Origin: JAXLRU01 sp046330935
Lineage (GTDB): Bacteria > Actinomycetota > Actinomycetes > Actinomycetales > Kineosporiaceae
Assembly: GCA_046330935.1 (NCBI GenBank)
Contig: JAXLRU010000004.1
Location: forward strand, 1-64,000
Direction of reading: 5' to 3'
DNA: 64,000 nt
Shown here in pieces: positions 61,466 through 64,000 of this stretch (position 1 is the stretch's first letter; every line of letters starts with the position of its first letter). The notes below the pieces were generated by a model, which had not been told where the DNA came from, searched no databases, and saw nothing but the letters and a program-made list of their open reading frames with translations. Made by a program: the position numbers and the translations under genes.

Positions 61466-61954
61466 ATGACGGCGGACCTGACGGACCCCGCGCACCTGCG
61501 GGCGCTCGCCGCCCAGGCGGAGGAGCTGGCGCGCTGGATCGCCGCGACGTCCCAGGCGCTCAAGCACGGGGACGAGTCCCGCCGTCGCGCGGCCGACAGG
61601 CTCGACCAGACCGCCTGGCAGGCGGGCCGGGTGGCGGGCGACCTCGCCGACGTCGCCGCGATCCTCGCCCGGGCCGCAGGCCGCCGGGCGGTGTGCGGCC
61701 TCGACGGTCGCGTCTGCCCCGAGCACGGGCGCACGCTCATGGACGTGTCGGGCAGGCTGGCCTGCCGGGTCGAGGGCTGCGGACGCACCTGGCCGCGCCT
61801 GCCCAGCGCCGGCATCTGCCCCGAGCCCGTGCGCTACCTGCTCACGGACGGCGGGGGCTATCAGATCCTCGTCTGCGCCGGGCACGCGCTGGCCTCACGC
61901 CAGGAGCTGCCCGCCGCCCGCCTGCACGCCCTGCCCGAGCGCGCGGCGGGGTGA
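61466..61954 (+). CDS. Cys-rich putative zinc-binding protein
   Basis: 162 residues. An N-terminal helical hairpin (about 1-75; ADLTDPAHLRALAAQAEELA, Arg/Ala-rich second helix), then about 75 residues with six cysteines and two histidines: CGLDGRVCPEHGRTL, LACRVEGCGRTWPRL, GICPEPVRYLL, LVCAGHALASRQ. The spacing suggests two metal-binding knuckles. No family recognised; no export signal. ATG 61466 with GGAGG 6 nt upstream. Its stop lies 7 nt from that of the convergent gene. Confidence 0.68.
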   Translation: MTADLTDPAHLRALAAQAEELARWIAATSQALKHGDESRRRAADRLDQTAWQAGRVAGDLADVAAILARAAGRRAVCGLDGRVCPEHGRTLMDVSGRLACRVEGCGRTWPRLPSAGICPEPVRYLLTDGGGYQILVCAGHALASRQELPAARLHALPERAAG

Positions 61955-61961
61955 CGCCGGG

Positions 61962-62795
61962 CTACTCGCTCACCACCGACGCTCCCCGCCCGGGGAAGGA
62001 GTAGGGCGAGCACGTCCCCGACGCCGGCCGGCAGGCGAGGTAGGACCGCTCGAACGCGGTCTCGTCCCAGGCCAACAGCGTGTCCTCGCCGACCCAGCGC
62101 AACGTGGTCACGGGGAACGGGAGGCGCAGCAGGGTCACCTCCGCGCCCGTCACCACGCGCAGGGATCGGCCGTCCACGACCGCGGCCCGGCCGCCCGAGG
62201 ACAGCCTCGCGACGGCGCCGCCCGCCCCCAGCTCGGGCAACCGTCGCTGCCGCACCCCCGCGCCGTCCGCGAGGGACCACCCGCCGCCGTCGTCCACGAG
62301 CAGCCTTCCCGCCGCCGCCCCGGACACGCGCCCCGTCACGGGCAGGCGGCGGGGCGTCGAGCCCGGTGCCCACGACCAGCTCCGGGCGGACTCCTCGTCA
62401 CCCTCGACCACACTCGCCAGGACCGTGCCGTCGCCGAGCACCGCCCTGGGGGTGGCGGCGGGCAGGTCCGGGGTCTGCGCCCGCACCCGCCGCTGCGCGA
62501 CGTCGTAGACCGCCAGCCCCCGGCCGCGGCCCTCCCCCGAGACGACGCCCGCGAGGAACGCGCCCGACTCGTCGGCGGCCAGCGGCGGCACGAGCCCCTT
62601 GAGCCGGGTGACCGAGCCGTCGGCGGCCACCAGCGCGGCGAACCGGGTGTCGGCGACCTGGACGTCGAGCGCGGCGCCCGCGCCGAGCCGGAGCATGCGG
62701 TTCACCGCCCACCCGCGGGGCAGCACGACCGCCGAGGTGCCCAGGTGCACGGTGGCGGCACCGTCGGGCCAGGCGGGCGGTTCGACGTGGTCCAC
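61962..62795 (-). CDS. Beta-propeller-like protein of unknown function
   Basis: 277 residues, no signal peptide or membrane helix. Repeating short beta strands of the form ALDVQVADTRFAALVAADGS, LAVYDVAQRRVRAQTP, VVDGRSLRVVTGAEVTLLRL and TLRWVGEDTLLAWDETAFER are typical of WD40/YVTN-like propellers. Two Cys near the C-terminus. GTG 62795 with GGAGG 8 nt upstream. It follows the Tat-exported protein gene (27-nt gap), probably in one operon. Confidence 0.65.
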   Translation of the reverse strand: MDHVEPPAWPDGAATVHLGTSAVVLPRGWAVNRMLRLGAGAALDVQVADTRFAALVAADGSVTRLKGLVPPLAADESGAFLAGVVSGEGRGRGLAVYDVAQRRVRAQTPDLPAATPRAVLGDGTVLASVVEGDEESARSWSWAPGSTPRRLPVTGRVSGAAAGRLLVDDGGGWSLADGAGVRQRRLPELGAGGAVARLSSGGRAAVVDGRSLRVVTGAEVTLLRLPFPVTTLRWVGEDTLLAWDETAFERSYLACRPASGTCSPYSFPGRGASVVSE

Positions 62796-62822
62796 GGTGG
62801 GGTCCTCCTCGTCGGCAGGGGG

Positions 62823-63620
62823 TCAGTACGACTGGCGGCCGCAGCCCCGCCGGAAGGTGGCCCGGTTGTAGGCGAGCCAGTTGTCCTGCGACGACGTCAG
62901 CGACCCGGCACGACCGATCCGGGTCACCACGGCGGCGGACGCGGCGTCGGTCTGCGGCCCCCAGACGCCGTCGATCGAGACGCGGGTGTCCCACACGTAG
63001 CGCAGGGAGCTCTGCACGTGCTGGACCTGCGTGGTCGACGTCGTGTCGAAGGTCGAGGTGCCGCCGCCGGACAGCACGTTGTCGACGTGGATGTGGTTGT
63101 GGTGGGCCGTGTTGTACGGGTAACAGAGCACGTGGCGGAAGTGGTAGTGCAGGCTCGCCGCGGTCGCCCAGTAGAGCCGCCGATGGCGGACGATCTGCTC
63201 GTCGGTGTACCGGGTGCCGTCGCTCCAGAGGTCGTACCTGCCCCAGAAGGCCAGTTGAGCCTCGGTGGTCCCCCCGGCGTAGATGCGGCTGAGGTCGAAC
63301 CCGCGCCCCTGGTCGTGGGCCTCGCTCCCGCGGTCGACGTGGACGCCGTAGGTGACGTACCGCAGCGACCGCGACCAGCTCGCGTTGGCGTTGTCGAGCC
63401 AGAACCGCGACCAGACCTCCAGGCGCCCGTAGAACGTCGGGTGGTACGAGAAGGTCCGCAGTCGCGGCGTGGCGTCGAGCTCGTAGAAGGTCCCGAACCC
63501 GTTGATCTCGGCGGCGGAGGCCAGGGTGCCGTGGGCCGAGGCGGCGGCGGGCGCGAGGAGCATCCCACCCCCGGCGAGGGCCCCCGCGGCGAGCAGACGT
63601 CGCCGGTCGAGTTCCGTCAC
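62823..63620 (-). CDS. Tat-exported extensin/M15-like protein
   Basis: 265 residues. Twin-arginine signal (DRRRLLAAGALAGGGMLLAP) predicts folded export. The mature domain has VTYGVHVDRGSEAHDQGRGF then DLSRIYAG, and CYPYNTAHHNHIHVDNVLSG; the H-x-H of NHIHVDN and the upstream H and D resemble the zinc ligands of M15 peptidases or extensin-like domains. The tail (SIDGVWGPQTDAASAAVVTR) is a peptidoglycan-binding type 1 repeat. A cell-wall peptidase or amidase is likely but not proven. GTG 63620. Confidence 0.72.
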   Translation of the reverse strand: MTELDRRRLLAAGALAGGGMLLAPAAASAHGTLASAAEINGFGTFYELDATPRLRTFSYHPTFYGRLEVWSRFWLDNANASWSRSLRYVTYGVHVDRGSEAHDQGRGFDLSRIYAGGTTEAQLAFWGRYDLWSDGTRYTDEQIVRHRRLYWATAASLHYHFRHVLCYPYNTAHHNHIHVDNVLSGGGTSTFDTTSTTQVQHVQSSLRYVWDTRVSIDGVWGPQTDAASAAVVTRIGRAGSLTSSQDNWLAYNRATFRRGCGRQSY

Positions 63621-63710
63621 GGGACCCCCTCGTCGTGGGACGAAACGAGCGAAACCACATCGTCACGCGCATATCGGGCGTCGTCAACGACCTCGCTCGG
63701 GTCGGTGGGG

Positions 63711-64000
63711 TCAGTCCTCCCCCATGGGCTGCCCGACGGCGGCCTCGAACGCTCGGCGCAGCAGCCCGCCGAACGCGACGAAGCGCACGACGTCGACCGT
63801 CGCCTGCGGGTGGTCGCCGGCCCAGGCGCGGACCGCCCCGACCGCCGTGCGGGCGACGTCGTCGGGCGCCCACCCGTAGGCACCCGCGCTGATCGCGGGG
63901 AAGGCGACGCTGACGGCGCCGAGCTCGGCCGCGACGTCGAGGCTGCGCGTGAAGCACGAGGCCAGCAGGGCCGGATCGGTCTGCCCCCGGTGCCGGTTGG
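63711..64000 (-). CDS. Macro-domain protein (5' end beyond window)
   Basis: C-terminal 95 residues of a macro domain: LLASCFTRSLDVAAELGAVS, VAFPAISAGAYGWAPDDVAR (the AFP-x-I-S-x-G-x-Y-G ADP-ribose loop), ending AVGQPMGED. Macro domains bind or remove ADP-ribose and O-acetyl-ADP-ribose. The start and the N-terminal ligand loop lie beyond position 64000. Confidence 0.85.
   Translation of the reverse strand, partial: NRHRGQTDPALLASCFTRSLDVAAELGAVSVAFPAISAGAYGWAPDDVARTAVGAVRAWAGDHPQATVDVVRFVAFGGLLRRAFEAAVGQPMGED

Overview
The window is about three-quarters G+C, with GTG and TTG starts alongside ATG. It carries actinobacterial hallmark genes: mshA (mycothiol), fbiC (coenzyme F420), senX3-regX3, carD, and DUF6318, DUF1996 and DUF3263 proteins. 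It is chromosomal DNA of a high-GC actinomycete, most like the Cellulomonas/Kineococcus neighbourhood. That placement is inferred from gene content only.

Layout. 1-9.7 kb: solitary groEL (3' end outside the window) under two CIRCE operators, a MarR regulator, an A-family exonuclease/polymerase, a membrane-anchored protein with a frameshifted sigma factor, a cold-shock protein, a HEXXH protein, LytR_C and DUF3263 proteins, and a PLP decarboxylase. 9.8-16.7 kb: an APH-fold phosphotransferase, ung, a secreted protein, a DUF6318 lipoprotein/PKD operon split by an ISL3-type element with an intact 8-bp target duplication, and a small toxin/antitoxin-like pair. 16.8-30 kb: fbiC, an SGNH-amidohydrolase fusion, three more secreted proteins (two with CBM2), an ABC-2 exporter with a frameshifted permease, an SRPBCC-MarR operon and a repeat protein. 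30-38.6 kb: SRPBCC with ArsR, a signalling group (degenerate PAS-GGDEF, soluble PAS-MCP, PAS-GGDEF-EAL), a DUF1996 protein, tRNA-Thr(TGT), a LysE exporter and a CBS protein. 38.9-46.9 kb: a heavily decayed MalK-type pseudogene, a LacI regulator, DUF4032, a RelA/SpoT-domain synthetase with an overlapping small partner, a GNAT-maleylpyruvate isomerase fusion, chrA and DUF309. 47-64 kb: rlmB, cysS, ispF, ispD, a degenerate IspD paralogue, PIN-TRAM, carD, a lipoprotein, regX3, senX3, phoU, gpm, mshA, an alkylation-repair gene (frameshifted at a C7 tract), a methyltransferase, a Cys-rich protein, two exported or uncharacterised proteins and a macro-domain protein (5' end outside).

How genes work together. 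Stop/start overlaps couple ispF-cysS, senX3-regX3, ABC ATPase-permease, SRPBCC-MarR, sigma factor-membrane protein, RelA/SpoT protein-small partner and DUF6318-PKD. SenX3-RegX3 and PhoU share a divergent region with a possible PHO box. Many genes have a TANNNT hexamer 6-8 nt before the start codon, which points to leaderless transcripts.

Most notable: (1) a 70-nt paired inverted-repeat element found four times in intergenic DNA with a nearly constant 26-27 nt spacer; (2) the RelA/SpoT synthetase with its overlapping small ORF; (3) the IS insertion whose removal rebuilds an in-frame secreted protein; (4) a family of four secreted jelly-roll/CBM2 proteins; (5) four single-base frameshifts in otherwise well-kept genes, which may be real or assembly errors.
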